From Sphingomonas xinjiangensis (lineage in GTDB: Bacteria > Pseudomonadota > Alphaproteobacteria > Sphingomonadales > Sphingomonadaceae): 64,000 nt of DNA. Below the pieces are notes generated by a model, which did not search any database, was not told where the DNA came from, and saw only the letters and a program-made list of their open reading frames with translations. How positions within the stretch are numbered: position 1 is the stretch's first letter; each line of letters begins with the position of its first letter. Shown piece by piece: positions 26,511 through 36,222 of the stretch. Location of the stretch: contig NZ_JACIJF010000002.1 of the NCBI RefSeq assembly GCF_014199255.1, positions 248,001 to 312,000 on the forward strand, written 5' to 3'. Position numbers and translations under genes: made by a program.

Positions 26511-26843
26511 GGCTAAGCTCGCCAGACCTACAATGACGTCGGGCACCCCGACTGTAGTTGAGGCGGCGGAGCCAGGCAGCCGCGCCGGATGAGGGAGGCA
26601 TTTGCCGCCTAGTATCTGTGAAATTCTACAACGCGGGTGAACAGGTTTATAAAACAATTGTTCGAATTGGTATTGTCGAAGGCAGCCCTTTGTGACAGCA
26701 TTCATGTACCGACGTTGGGGGAGCGGTGCATGTGCGGAATGGGCAGGATAGCTCACCGCGCAATGTGTGGCGGAATGGCCAGCAGGAGCGGCCGACGCTG
26801 CATCGATCCACCCGACGCTTCAGGGAAGCGAAGGGGAAATAGA
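26511..26843. other. 333-base gap before TonB receptor gene
   Basis: It holds a possible hairpin at 26527-26556 (CTACA and GTCGGG pairing with CCCGAC and TGTAG) soon after the chemoreceptor stop, probably a terminator, and an AT-rich stretch around 26620-26680 that could hold the receptor promoter. An open frame runs through from 26637 but the real start at 26844 is much better supported. Confidence 0.5.
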
Positions 26844-29800
26844 ATGTTGTTTAGGGGACTTTTGGCCACCAGTTCTTGTGTGGCCGCGCTGATCGCAATG
26901 CCTGCCGCGGCGCAGGACGCACCAGTTTCAGCCGGGGATCCGGTCGCCGCGGCGAAGATTGCCGCCGATTCCGGCCAAGCCGGCGTTGAGAATGACGACG
27001 CCCGGGATGTCGTCGTCACGGGAACGCGCATCCAGCGGCCGAACAATCGCTCGGCCGCGCCGATCGTTACCACCACCGCAGCCGAGATCGCCGCGCAAGG
27101 CGCGACCACGATCGAGGAAGTGGTCAACCGCCTGCCCCAGGTGCAGGTGAACTCCGAACAGAATTTCAGCGACTCCGAAGGGCGTCAGCGCATCAAGCTG
27201 CGCAGCCTGGGCTATGAGCGCACGCTGATGCTGATCGACGGCCTCCGCATTGGCCTGCCCAACTCGGTCGACCTGGGCATCATTCCCAACGCGCTGGTGG
27301 AGCGCATCGACGTGCTGACCGGCGGCGCCTCTTCGGTTTATGGGTCGGATGCCGTCGCCGGCGTCGTCAACTTCGTCCTCAAGAAGAATTTCGAAGGTAT
27401 CCGCCTCGACGGAAACTACAGTTTCTTCAACCACAACAATCGCAGCAGCGCGGTGACCGATGCGGCGCAGCGTGCCGGCTTCAGCTCGCCGCTCGGCATG
27501 ACCAACGACGGCGCTCGTGCCGATCTCAGCATCGCTGTGGGCAAGAACCTGTTCGACGACCGCGTCAACATCTCGGCGTTCGCGGATTACCGCCAGTCGA
27601 CCCTGGTCAAGCTGCGCGACCGCGCGAACGCGGTCTGCGAAGTGGTGACCAGCAGCCCCACCTCGCCGCTTGCCTGCTCGCGCGCCAGCTACACGCCCGC
27701 CGGAACGATCATCCCTCAGGCGGGTCCGAACGCGGGTACGCAGTATGTCAACAACCCGAACGGCAACGGCACCTTCATCCCGATCAACAGCGGGCCCTTC
27801 GGAAGCTCGGCAAATCCGTATGACGACTGGGCGTTTCAGCGACCGTTCCACCGCATCAATGCCGGTGGCTTCCTGACCGCGGAGATCTCGGATCACGTCG
27901 AACTGTACGTGAACGGGCTCTATTATCGCGACAAGTCGTACAACACGCAGCTGAACCGCAATTACTCCTATACCGTTTATGGCACCACACCGTTCCAGGT
28001 GAACTGCGACAACCCGTTCCTCTCCGCCTCGCAGGCACAGACGCTGTGCGGCGCGAACGCGGGCTTGGCGGGGCAATATGCGCCGCTTGACGTGCGCTAT
28101 CGCTTCGATTCCCAGCCGCTCGTGCGTCAGGAGTTCATCAACGCGGGCTACCGCATCGTCGCGGGCCTGCGTGGCCGGGTGCTGGACAATGCCTGGTCCT
28201 ATGATGTCGCCGGCATGATCTCGCGCGGACAGCTTGATACGATCGACGTGCCGCGCGCACGCTTCGAAAACATCAACCGTTCGCTCGACGTAGTGAACGT
28301 GAATGGCCGCCCGACCTGCCGCTCGGTCGTCAACGGCACCGATCCCACCTGCACGCCGTTCAACGCCTTTACGCCGTTCAACAGCGATTCTGCGTTGAAC
28401 GAGTATCTGTTCGGCGGCGCGACCGGCGGTATCGCCAAGCGCGTTCCTCGCCTGCTGCAGTTTCTCGGCACCGTGAGCGGTGATCTCGGCAAGTATGGCA
28501 TCACCTCGCCCTTTGCGGAGCAGGGTCTGGCGATCGCGCTCGGCGCCGAGTTCCGCTCGGAGATGGACCGCACCGACTATAACGACATCTTCCGCGAGAA
28601 TAACAGCAGCGGCGCCAACGTCCGTGCCACCCAGACCATCCTGGAAGGCAATGTCGAGCTTCAGGCGCCGCTGGTAGAGAACCAGTCCTGGACGAAGCTG
28701 CTGCAGCTGAACGCAGGCTATCGTATCTCCAAGTACAACCGCCTGGAAGACAAGTTCGGCACCTGGAAGATCGAAGGCATCTGGTCGCCCGTCTCGGACA
28801 TCACCTTCCGCGCCTCGTACAACAAGTCGCAGGCAGCGCCCGGCGTCGGCGCGGCGGCCAATGCCTCCAACATCTTCTACAACCAGGGTTTCTATGCCGA
28901 TCCCTGCGCGCCGCAGATCAACGCGTCTAACCCGAATGGCCCGCGCGTTGCGCCGTCCTGGACGCCGCAGCAGTGCGCCAATACCGGCCTGGCCACCAAC
29001 CTCTACAACAGCCCGACGCTCATCTGCCCGAACGATGCCTGCACCGTTCGCGAAGGCGGCTTCGCACTGCGGCCGGAAACTGCTTACAGCACGACGGTCG
29101 GCGTGGTGCTGCGCCCGCGCTTCATTCCGGGCCTGACGGTGTCCGTCGATCGTTGGTTGATCGACCTTGAGGATCAGCTCGAATTCTTCAATCCGCTCGA
29201 CTGGCTCACCGGCTGCCTCACCACCGGCAACGACTATTATTGCCGCGGCATCAAGCGCAACGCCGATGGCACGCTGTCTAGCTCGCCGACCACCAGCCCG
29301 GCGACCGGCTGGGTGTCGCGCGGTTCGACCAACGGCTACCAGTCCAAGTCGCACGGCTGGGACTTCCAGGGCCAGTATAATGTCGGCATGGGCGATGTCG
29401 GTTCGCTCGACATGAGCTTCAACGGCACGCTGATGACGCTGGTCGGCAGCCAGGGCGCGCCGGACATCGCGCCGCGCGACTGCACCGGCTATTTCGGCAG
29501 CGGTTGCGGCGAGAGCATGCCGACCTGGGCGCACCAGTTTCGCACCACCTGGACCGCGCCTAGCCGTGTCGCCAGCGTGTCGCTCAACTGGCGTCACCGC
29601 AGCGCCATGCCGATGACGGTGTACGCACCTGCCAGCACCGGCATCCCGGCGCTTCCCGAAGGCGACAAGCGCGACCAGTTCCCGGGCATCAAGGCCTATG
29701 ACTGGTTCGACCTGGCGTTCACGTTCGACATCAACAAGCAGATGACGTTCCGCCTCGCTGCGAACAACATCTTCGATCGCGACCCGCCGATCGTGCCGGA

Positions 29801-29897
29801 CAGCCGCAGCCGCATCGGCCTGCTGCGAGGCAATACGATCATGGGCTACGACCTGCTGGGTCGCCAGATCGTCGCAGGCGTTTCCATTCGCCTGTAA
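26844..29897 (+). CDS. TonB-dependent receptor
   Basis: 1017 residues. The ATG at 26844 is preceded by AAGGGGA and opens a signal peptide ending at PAAAQ. A TonB-box-like segment DVVVTGTRI follows, then the plug domain (TTIEEVVNRLPQVQVN, GGASSVYGSDAVAGVVNFVL) and a long beta-barrel ending in an aromatic/hydrophobic strand (LLGRQIVAGVSIRL). Cys pairs in extracellular loops suggest disulphides. It imports an unknown substrate across the outer membrane. Upstream-frame codons back to 26637 lack any start signal. A GC hairpin follows the stop. Confidence 0.93.
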   Translation: MLFRGLLATSSCVAALIAMPAAAQDAPVSAGDPVAAAKIAADSGQAGVENDDARDVVVTGTRIQRPNNRSAAPIVTTTAAEIAAQGATTIEEVVNRLPQVQVNSEQNFSDSEGRQRIKLRSLGYERTLMLIDGLRIGLPNSVDLGIIPNALVERIDVLTGGASSVYGSDAVAGVVNFVLKKNFEGIRLDGNYSFFNHNNRSSAVTDAAQRAGFSSPLGMTNDGARADLSIAVGKNLFDDRVNISAFADYRQSTLVKLRDRANAVCEVVTSSPTSPLACSRASYTPAGTIIPQAGPNAGTQYVNNPNGNGTFIPINSGPFGSSANPYDDWAFQRPFHRINAGGFLTAEISDHVELYVNGLYYRDKSYNTQLNRNYSYTVYGTTPFQVNCDNPFLSASQAQTLCGANAGLAGQYAPLDVRYRFDSQPLVRQEFINAGYRIVAGLRGRVLDNAWSYDVAGMISRGQLDTIDVPRARFENINRSLDVVNVNGRPTCRSVVNGTDPTCTPFNAFTPFNSDSALNEYLFGGATGGIAKRVPRLLQFLGTVSGDLGKYGITSPFAEQGLAIALGAEFRSEMDRTDYNDIFRENNSSGANVRATQTILEGNVELQAPLVENQSWTKLLQLNAGYRISKYNRLEDKFGTWKIEGIWSPVSDITFRASYNKSQAAPGVGAAANASNIFYNQGFYADPCAPQINASNPNGPRVAPSWTPQQCANTGLATNLYNSPTLICPNDACTVREGGFALRPETAYSTTVGVVLRPRFIPGLTVSVDRWLIDLEDQLEFFNPLDWLTGCLTTGNDYYCRGIKRNADGTLSSSPTTSPATGWVSRGSTNGYQSKSHGWDFQGQYNVGMGDVGSLDMSFNGTLMTLVGSQGAPDIAPRDCTGYFGSGCGESMPTWAHQFRTTWTAPSRVASVSLNWRHRSAMPMTVYAPASTGIPALPEGDKRDQFPGIKAYDWFDLAFTFDINKQMTFRLAANNIFDRDPPIVPDSRSRIGLLRGNTIMGYDLLGRQIVAGVSIRL

Positions 29898-29907
29898 CCA
29901 AAGGAAC

Positions 29908-29937
29908 CGCTCCCCGGGACAGTGTCCCCGGGGAGCG
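29908..29937 (+). terminator. Hairpin terminator after TonB receptor
   Basis: CGCTCCCCGGGAC and GTCCCCGGGGAGCG form a 13-bp stem with a tiny loop ten bases after the receptor stop, followed by a weak T-rich stretch (CTCCTGTTGTTTG). Confidence 0.7.
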
Positions 29938-30082
29938 CCCTCCTGTTGTTTGCCTTTGGCGCTTCGCGCCACGCGCCGGCGCGGCGCGCGCACCGTCCAC
30001 AACCTATTTTACCGCAGGCACCGGCATCACCGAAACCTCTCCTCCCTTGCGCCGTTGTCTTGATGCACATTAAGGAGGGGCC

Positions 30083-30292
30083 ATGCCGGATCGGATCGTA
30101 GCAATCGGGCTTCTCAACGCGCGTGATTTGGAACGCCTGGGTTCCGGTTTCTCCCGCGCCTTCGCGGTCGATGAGTCGCCCTGTTTCGATGAATTGCTGA
30201 TAGCGATCGACATCGCCGACGGGCAGATGCGCGAAACCGCCGACCAGGCCCCTGCACACCTCCCGCACGCGGCACAGCGGTGCAAGGCATAG
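30083..30292 (+). CDS. Small hypothetical protein with strong ribosome-binding site
   Basis: 69 residues. AAGGAGGGG lies directly before the ATG at 30083, one of the best Shine-Dalgarno sequences in the window. The product, MPDRIVAIGLLNARDLERLG with FAVDESPCFDELLIAIDIAD in the middle, is acidic and helical, has no membrane segment and resembles short sphingomonad proteins of unknown role. It lies alone between two large TonB receptor genes. Confidence 0.7.
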   Translation: MPDRIVAIGLLNARDLERLGSGFSRAFAVDESPCFDELLIAIDIADGQMRETADQAPAHLPHAAQRCKA

Positions 30293-30355
30293 CCGCACCA
30301 ACGGCGTTGGCGGCCTAAAGGGAGCTACCCACTGGGTGGTGTGACGACAGACGCA

Positions 30356-30574
30356 TCACTGCCCGGCCCGCAGCCATAACGCAGCAAGCGAACGGATTTC
30401 GGCGCCGCCAAATGGCAGGTGCGTCATCCACGGCGCGTTGCTTATCCCGACGACGTACAAGTTTCGGCCGCGAACCTGTCGCAGCTGGACGCCAGACAGC
30501 TTGCCGTCACGGCCGATCACCCGGCCGTAACGGAAAGCATCACCCCGGCTCAGAAGTTCGCCCGAACCCCGAAA
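30356..30574 (-). other. Open reading remnant downstream of TonB receptor
   Basis: On the minus strand a stop-free frame overlaps the end of the receptor gene in another frame and ends at the TGA at 30356. It reads GDAFRYGRVIGRDGKLSGVQ, then LRQVRGRNLYVVGISNAPWM and a short end. It has no ATG start (a GTG gives 53 residues) and no ribosome-binding site. It looks protein-like and may be the tail of a lost gene; it could also be chance. Confidence 0.35.
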
Positions 30575-33408
30575 TTATAACGCGCGCCCGTGTCCTGAAG
30601 CAGCAGGAACCGGTCCTGGATCGCCGACCATTCGTGCACGCGCTGGTTGGTGACGTTCACACCCTGCACATAAAGTTGGAGATTGGGCGTGACGTCATAG
30701 CCCAGGTTGAAGTCGAGCTGCCCATAGCTCGATCGGTTGCGCGGACGCCCCTGGCTGGACTGGCAGGCACGCAGATATTCCGAGCGCCAGTTATACGACG
30801 CACGCGCCGAGATCCCGAACTTCTCGTAGAAGACACTGCCATTCGCCGAATGGGGCGAGAGCCCGTTATAACCGCACTCATAATCGGCAAGCGCCTGGTC
30901 CCGCTCCGCCTTGCTGTTCACATAGGTGTAATTGCCCGTGACGCCGAAGCCTGAGGCGAAGCCGGGCAGCCAGTCAAAAGCATATTGTCCGCCGACTTCC
31001 ACACCGCGGATATAGCCGGTCTGCCCGTTGCGCGTGCGCGTATCCTGGAAGGTGCGGCCGAAGCGTTGCACGGGCAGCGTCTGCAATTCCAGGAAGTCGT
31101 TCAGTGTCTTGTAGAACCCGCCAACGCTGAGATAGCTGACGGAGGACAGATACCATTCCAGCGAGACGTCGTAATTGGTCGACTTGAACGGCTGAAGCGA
31201 CGGATTACCGCCGCCGGACAGCGGCACGGACACCCGGCCGCCAAAGTTGTTGTCGACGCCCAGATCGGTCAGTGTCGGGCGGGTTACCGTTTGCGAAAAG
31301 GCAGCACGCGCGACGAACTTGTCCGTCAGATTGTACTTGATGTTGAACGACGGCAACGCATTCACATAACTGTTTCGAACCGAAACCGGCGTAGAGGTTC
31401 CGAAGGCGAACTGCAGCGTATCGTCCCCGGGTGTGACCGATATTCCAAGCACCGGCAGATCGAATCCGCGCGAAATGGTTTCGGTACGCACGACGCGCAC
31501 ACCGCCATTCGCCGTCCAGCGCTCGCCGCCGAACTGCATCGCGATATAGCCGGCCAACAGCCGCTCGGTCACGTCCAGGCGGCTCCCCAGATTTTCCCGC
31601 ACCCCGAAAGGACCACCGGGCAGCGCCAACAGCCGCGCGGCTTCGGCCGCCTGCTGTTCGGCCGTGCGCCCACTACGGGGCAACGCCAGACGCGCCGGAT
31701 CGGACAGATAGGCGATGATCGCGTTTGGATCGTAGGTGAAGAACTGCTTTGGCACCGCTTCGGCGCCCGTCGCGCCGGACAGGAAGTTGTCCAGCTTGTA
31801 AGGCTGCAACAGCGCCGGATCGATCGGGATTTCGTACCCGCAATAGGCGCACTGGCCATCCTGGTTGTTCAGCGAACGCCGCACCTTCTGCCGATCCGAA
31901 TAAGCAAAGCCGACACGAACCGCCTGAAGGATGCTGTCATGCACCTTGAAGTCGGAATCCAGATGATATTCGGATCCTTCATCCCGCGCCCGGTTGTCGG
32001 ATACGTCCAGATAATGGGCGGTCATGATCGCCGGATTGGTGATGTCGCCCAGGTTGGACGCGATCGGCAGGTCGTTGCCCTTGTTCAGGTCGAACCCGGG
32101 CGCCGTGCTGGTGCGCGCGCCGACCACGACAAACTGCCCGGGATTGCGCTGCACGGCCTGCGTCCGCGACACGTCCAGCCGCAGCTCGACATCGGCCGAT
32201 GGGCTCCATTTCAGGTTACCGCCAGCCTGATAGGTTTCGGTCAGGCGGCTGGTCGGGCCGGTGATGTTGTCGCCCACCCCGGCGGGATAGCCGGCGCCCT
32301 GGATCGCCGGATTGGCCGCCAGGAAATCCAGCCCGAAGCGGTTGAAGCTCGTCACCGTGCCGTTTTCGTCGGTTTGCAAGCCGATGAACGGCTGCGCATA
32401 GAAACTGACGAAGTAATTGCGGTCGGTAACCACGTCGAACTTCGAGAAGATACCGTCCACCGTCAGCAACAGTGTGTCGGTTAGCTGCGCCTGCACGGCG
32501 CCCGCGACGTTGATGCGCTTGCGGCGCTCCTGAAAGCGGTCGAATTGGATGTTCTGCGGGGTATGGATCGGCCCGCTGCTCGTCACTGCGCTGGCAGGCA
32601 GATTGGTCGAGCCCGGGGTGCCGGCCACTACCTGCTGCGGGCCGAACAGCCAGCCTTCGGTTTGTACGAAATCGAGTTGGCTGTAACGATCGGTGTAAGA
32701 GCCCGACAGGACCACGCCGAACGTCTTGCTGTCGTTGGTCCACGATGCCGTGGCTGAGGCGTCCGGTCCGGTCTTCTCGCGCAACCTGTCATAGATGGCA
32801 CCTGCCGACGCCGCGAAGTGAAAGCCCTTTTGGCCATCCAGCGGCCGGGCCGTGATGATGTTGACGGTCGCCCCGATCCCGCCTTCCTGCAGCTCGGGCA
32901 CGCTCGACTTGAATACGTCGGTACGCTGGATCATGTTGGACGACAGCACGTCGAACGAGAATTCGCGGCCGGGGTTGTCCGTCGCCATGACACGGCCGTT
33001 GACCAGCACCGTGTTGAACTCCGGACCCAGCCCGCGCACGGTGATGAACTGACCTTCGCCGCCCGATCGGTCGATCGCCACGCCAGTGATGCGCTGCAAG
33101 GATTCAGCGATGTTCGCATCGGGGAACTTGCCGACATCCTCTGCGGAGATGGTATCGACGATCTGCTGCGCGTCGCGTTTAATGCGTGCGGAAGCCGCAA
33201 GGCTGCTGCGGATTCCGGTAATCACCACGTCGTCGGTTTGCGCCTCGCCCTGACTCAGCTCCGCGCCTGGCGAGGCGGTGTCCTGTGCCGAGGGAAGCGT
33301 GCTGGTCTGGGCAGAACCGGGTGCTGCCGCCGTTTCTTGTTGCGCCGCGGCGGGCACGGTTGCGAAAGCGCCGCCAAGCAGCAAACACACCTTGAGCGAT
33401 GGGTGCAT
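30550..33408 (-). CDS. TonB-dependent receptor (TIGR01782-like)
   Basis: 952 residues from the ATG at 33408, with GAGAGGAAG upstream. The signal peptide ends at PAAAQ; a Ser/Ala-rich linker leads to the TonB-box-like DDVVITGIRSSL and a plug with SAEDVGKFPDANIAESLQRI and RGLGPEFNTVLVNGR, the signature of the Caulobacter/Xanthomonas subfamily commonly used for plant glycans and other large substrates. The barrel ends in Phe (FGVRANF), as outer-membrane proteins do. The two receptors converge toward the small gene at 30083. The ligand is unknown. Confidence 0.93.
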   Translation of the reverse strand: MHPSLKVCLLLGGAFATVPAAAQQETAAAPGSAQTSTLPSAQDTASPGAELSQGEAQTDDVVITGIRSSLAASARIKRDAQQIVDTISAEDVGKFPDANIAESLQRITGVAIDRSGGEGQFITVRGLGPEFNTVLVNGRVMATDNPGREFSFDVLSSNMIQRTDVFKSSVPELQEGGIGATVNIITARPLDGQKGFHFAASAGAIYDRLREKTGPDASATASWTNDSKTFGVVLSGSYTDRYSQLDFVQTEGWLFGPQQVVAGTPGSTNLPASAVTSSGPIHTPQNIQFDRFQERRKRINVAGAVQAQLTDTLLLTVDGIFSKFDVVTDRNYFVSFYAQPFIGLQTDENGTVTSFNRFGLDFLAANPAIQGAGYPAGVGDNITGPTSRLTETYQAGGNLKWSPSADVELRLDVSRTQAVQRNPGQFVVVGARTSTAPGFDLNKGNDLPIASNLGDITNPAIMTAHYLDVSDNRARDEGSEYHLDSDFKVHDSILQAVRVGFAYSDRQKVRRSLNNQDGQCAYCGYEIPIDPALLQPYKLDNFLSGATGAEAVPKQFFTYDPNAIIAYLSDPARLALPRSGRTAEQQAAEAARLLALPGGPFGVRENLGSRLDVTERLLAGYIAMQFGGERWTANGGVRVVRTETISRGFDLPVLGISVTPGDDTLQFAFGTSTPVSVRNSYVNALPSFNIKYNLTDKFVARAAFSQTVTRPTLTDLGVDNNFGGRVSVPLSGGGNPSLQPFKSTNYDVSLEWYLSSVSYLSVGGFYKTLNDFLELQTLPVQRFGRTFQDTRTRNGQTGYIRGVEVGGQYAFDWLPGFASGFGVTGNYTYVNSKAERDQALADYECGYNGLSPHSANGSVFYEKFGISARASYNWRSEYLRACQSSQGRPRNRSSYGQLDFNLGYDVTPNLQLYVQGVNVTNQRVHEWSAIQDRFLLLQDTGARYNFGVRANF

Positions 33409-33809
33409 CAATCTTCCTCTCCTGTTCGCACCAGGTTTTCCCGGTGTCTTCAGAATTTGTAAGATTTACCAGGACAGCCAAACATTCAACAATTTATTTT
33501 ATGGATGCGACGAGTAGAGCAATAATCTGAGAGACTGAGCCTTCTGCGCGACTGTTTATATCTGTAACCACCACTCTGACGATCCAGGCGTGGGAACAGG
33601 CTGCGTTCGAAACCGTCGAGCAGACCTGTGTAGTCGACAACCTCTCGACCCGCTCAAACTTCATTCCGCGGCAGTTTGCAGCATCGTTGACGCACAAGGT
33701 CTCGGTCACACCGCATCGACCAGCGGGAAATGCTTACGCGGCAGCCGCTTCACGGCTATGCCTGCCGAACTGCTCGCTTGCCCGGTCTCCCCCTTTGAAA
33801 GCCCTGCCG
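33409..33809. other. 401-base divergent gap between TonB receptor and EF-hand gene
   Basis: The part next to the receptor (33450-33560) is AT-rich compared with its surroundings and probably carries its promoter. A 71-codon open frame on the minus strand (33494-33709) has no start signal or recognisable content. Nothing else could be supported. Confidence 0.45.
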
Positions 33810-34337
33810 ATGCGCATTCTCCTTCTCCTGGGCATTGGCCTGGCGTCACCCGCTTTTGCCCAGGACCGCCCTTCCCCGCCATGCACCGCGGCCACGCCCG
33901 AATGCGCACGTCAGGCGGCGGGCGGGAACGCGACGATCATTGCCGAACCGGTCAGCATGATGATTGCCGCCTTCGACGCAGACAGGGACGCGCGTGTCAC
34001 GCGTGCCGAATTTGACGCGGGCGTGCGCCAGTCCTTCGATGCCATCGCCTCTGGCAGCACGACGATGGGCTACATCCGCTTCGGTGACTGGGCAGAGCGA
34101 TGGCTGGGCAACCGCAACGCGCTGCCCAGCCCGTTCGACGTGGACGCCGACGGCAGCAACGGGATCACGGTCGACGAACTGCTCGCGCGCTTTCGGCGCT
34201 ATTTCGCCCAGTATGATGCGGACAAGGACGGCACCATTGTTCGTGCTGAGCTGCTGACGATCCGGGCCCGGCGGATCGGCGATGGCGAAGATCGCGACCG
34301 CGACCGCGACGGCAAGGGCCGCCGCCGCCGCAACTGA
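33810..34337 (+). CDS. Exported EF-hand domain protein
   Basis: 175 residues from the ATG at 33810, chosen because it opens a signal peptide (MRILLLLGIGLASPAFAQ). Three EF-hand-like calcium loops are visible: DADRDARVTRAEFD, DVDADGSNGITVDE and DADKDGTIVRAEL. The C terminus is very rich in Asp/Arg (DRDRDRDGKGRRRRN). It is probably a periplasmic or surface calcium-binding protein; such proteins are common in this group and rarely characterised. Confidence 0.8.
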   Translation: MRILLLLGIGLASPAFAQDRPSPPCTAATPECARQAAGGNATIIAEPVSMMIAAFDADRDARVTRAEFDAGVRQSFDAIASGSTTMGYIRFGDWAERWLGNRNALPSPFDVDADGSNGITVDELLARFRRYFAQYDADKDGTIVRAELLTIRARRIGDGEDRDRDRDGKGRRRRN

Positions 34338-34435
34338 CCGACGACGGCGCCTCACCAGATTCTTCCACAACTACCCGACGCGCCGCGATCGGCAGGGATG
34401 GCACATCGCCGCCATTTGTCGCTACATCTTCCCGC

Positions 34436-35416
34436 ATGAACGATGCCGCGCCGCACCATGATCCTGGTCACCGCCACGCGCATAGTCACGCGCGCGGGCA
34501 TGGTCATGGTCATGGTCATGCTCACGGACATACGCACGGACCCGTCGATTATGGGCGTGCCTTCGCGATCGGAACTGCGCTCAATCTGATCTTCGTCGTG
34601 GTGGAGGGCACCGCCGGCTTCCTCACTGATTCGGTCGCCCTGCTCGCCGATGCCGGGCACAACCTTTCCGACGTGCTGGGGCTGTTGCTCGCCTGGGGCG
34701 GAGCGAAACTGGCGACCCGGCCCGCGTCCAAACGCTTCACTTATGGCTTTCGCGGCAGCTCGATTCTGGCCGCGCTCGGCAACGCGGTGCTGTTGCTGTT
34801 CGCGGTCGGGGGTATCGCCTGGGAAGCAGTGGGCCGGTTCTCCGCGCCGCCCCCGGTCGCCGGCGGCACCGTGATGGCGGTGGCGGCGGTGGGCATTGCC
34901 GTCAACGTCGCGACCGCGCTGCTCTTCGTTGGCGGGCGCAAGGGCGACATCAACATCCGCGGCGCCTATCTCCACATGGCGGCGGATGCTGCGGTGTCCG
35001 CGGGCGTGGTGATCGGCGGGGCTCTGATCTTGTGGACGGGGGCTGGATGGATCGATCCGGCGATCAGCCTGGCGATCGTTGCCGTGATCCTGTGGAGCAC
35101 TTGGGGGTTGCTGCGCGAATCGTTGACCATGGTGCTCGATGCGGTGCCTGCGGGCATCGATCCCGACGCGGTGCGCGCCGCGCTGGTCGCGCTGCCCGGG
35201 GTCGCTCGGGTCCACGATCTCCACATCTGGCCGATGAGCACGACCGAGGCTGCGATGACCGCGCATCTGGTGATGCCCGGCGGGCACCCCGGGGACGCGT
35301 TCCTTGGCGATCTTGCGCATCGGCTCGCCCACGATTTCGGCATCGACCATATCACGGTCCAGATCGAGCTTGGCGAAGGCGCCGAGTGCCGGCTGCATGG
35401 TCCTTCGCATGTCTGA
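34436..35416 (+). CDS. Cation diffusion facilitator transporter (CzcD/ZitB-like)
   Basis: 326 residues. A His-rich N terminus (HAHSHARGHGHGHGHAHGHT) precedes six transmembrane helices. The metal site is recognisable in helix II (DSVALLADAGHNLSDVLG, with the HD..D pattern) and helix V (HMAADAAVSAGV), followed by the cytosolic ferredoxin-like domain (VHDLHIWPMS). It exports zinc or a similar divalent metal from the cytosol in exchange for protons. It overlaps the start of the next gene by eight bases, so the phosphatase is probably co-translated. Confidence 0.92.
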   Translation: MNDAAPHHDPGHRHAHSHARGHGHGHGHAHGHTHGPVDYGRAFAIGTALNLIFVVVEGTAGFLTDSVALLADAGHNLSDVLGLLLAWGGAKLATRPASKRFTYGFRGSSILAALGNAVLLLFAVGGIAWEAVGRFSAPPPVAGGTVMAVAAVGIAVNVATALLFVGGRKGDINIRGAYLHMAADAAVSAGVVIGGALILWTGAGWIDPAISLAIVAVILWSTWGLLRESLTMVLDAVPAGIDPDAVRAALVALPGVARVHDLHIWPMSTTEAAMTAHLVMPGGHPGDAFLGDLAHRLAHDFGIDHITVQIELGEGAECRLHGPSHV

Positions 35417-36053
35417 TCGGCCGGTGCGGCTGGTCATCTTTGATTTCGACGGGACGCTGTCGGACAGCGGCGACTGGTTCCTGTCGGTCGCGGACGAATT
35501 GGCGCGACGTTTCAACTTCCGCCGCGTGTGTGACGCCGAAGTGGCGATGCTCCGCCACAAAAGCTCTCGTGAAGTGGTTGGATATCTAGGCATCGCCCGC
35601 TGGAAAATGCCCCTCATTGCGCGGCACCTTCGCAAACTTGTTCACCGCGATTTTCATCAGATAGAACTCTTCCCCGGCACCCCCGATCTCCTCGAGCGAT
35701 TGGCCGCAACGGGCGTCAGGATCGCGCTGGTCACCTCTAATTCCGAACGCAATGCGCGGCTGATCCTGGGCGATCAGCATGCGGCACGGATCGACATTTT
35801 CGCGTGCGGATCGTCGCTGTTCGGAAAGGCGCCCAAGTTCCGCCACGTGCTTAAGAAACTGGGTGTGGCTCCGGATCAAGCATTCGCGGTTGGGGATGAA
35901 ACGCGTGACATCGATGCGGCGCGCGAAGTCGGGATGCGCGCGGGCGCGGTGTTGTGGGGATATGCGAGCGAGGAAGTGCTCGCCGCGCATGAACCCGACA
36001 CGTTGTTCAGGGTGCCGGAGGACATCCTGGATTTCGTCGCCGCGAACAGTTGA
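35409..36053 (+). CDS. HAD-superfamily phosphatase (phosphoglycolate-phosphatase-like)
   Basis: 214 residues from the ATG at 35409, inside the end of the CDF gene; an ATG at 35397 would add four. Motif I is IFDFDGTLSDSG, motif II is LVTSNSERN, the motif III Lys lies in LFGKAPKF, and motif IV is VGDETRDIDAAREVG, all intact. The middle cap is short and basic. Cytosolic phosphatase of unknown substrate; the overlap with the metal exporter argues for coupled expression but not necessarily for linked function. Confidence 0.88.
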   Translation: MSDRPVRLVIFDFDGTLSDSGDWFLSVADELARRFNFRRVCDAEVAMLRHKSSREVVGYLGIARWKMPLIARHLRKLVHRDFHQIELFPGTPDLLERLAATGVRIALVTSNSERNARLILGDQHAARIDIFACGSSLFGKAPKFRHVLKKLGVAPDQAFAVGDETRDIDAAREVGMRAGAVLWGYASEEVLAAHEPDTLFRVPEDILDFVAANS

Positions 36054-36055
36054 GG

Positions 36056-36211
36056 CTACGCGCCGCCGATCCCCTCGATCACTTTGCCCGTGCCTGCGCA
36101 GTCGGAGCATTCGCGGCCGCTGAACTCGCCTGAGCCATTGCATTGGGGGCAGATGTTTTCGCCGGTTCCGGGTGTGCCGGGTTCGGCTTCGTCGCCGGGG
36201 TTGGTGACCAT
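36056..36211 (-). CDS. Small CxxCxGxG zinc-finger-like protein
   Basis: 51 residues from the ATG at 36211 with GAGAGG upstream. It has two DnaJ-type cysteine motifs, CPQCNGSGEFSG and CSDCAGTGKV, preceded by an acidic Pro/Gly-rich segment (PGDEAEPGTPGTGEN). Four cysteines could bind one zinc ion. Such free-standing DnaJ-like central fragments are small proteins of unknown role. Convergent with the HAD gene and twelve bases past the cupin gene, probably in the same transcript. Confidence 0.8.
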   Translation of the reverse strand: MVTNPGDEAEPGTPGTGENICPQCNGSGEFSGRECSDCAGTGKVIEGIGGA

Positions 36212-36222
36212 GGTTGTTCCTC

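Noticed and set aside
26928-30002. A 1024-codon open frame antisense to the first TonB receptor
   Set aside because: Same shadow effect; no start signal and no recognisable domain, while the plus strand encodes a complete receptor.
33494-33709. 71-codon frame in the gap beside the second TonB receptor
   Set aside because: No ribosome-binding site, no family resemblance, and it covers the probable promoter region.
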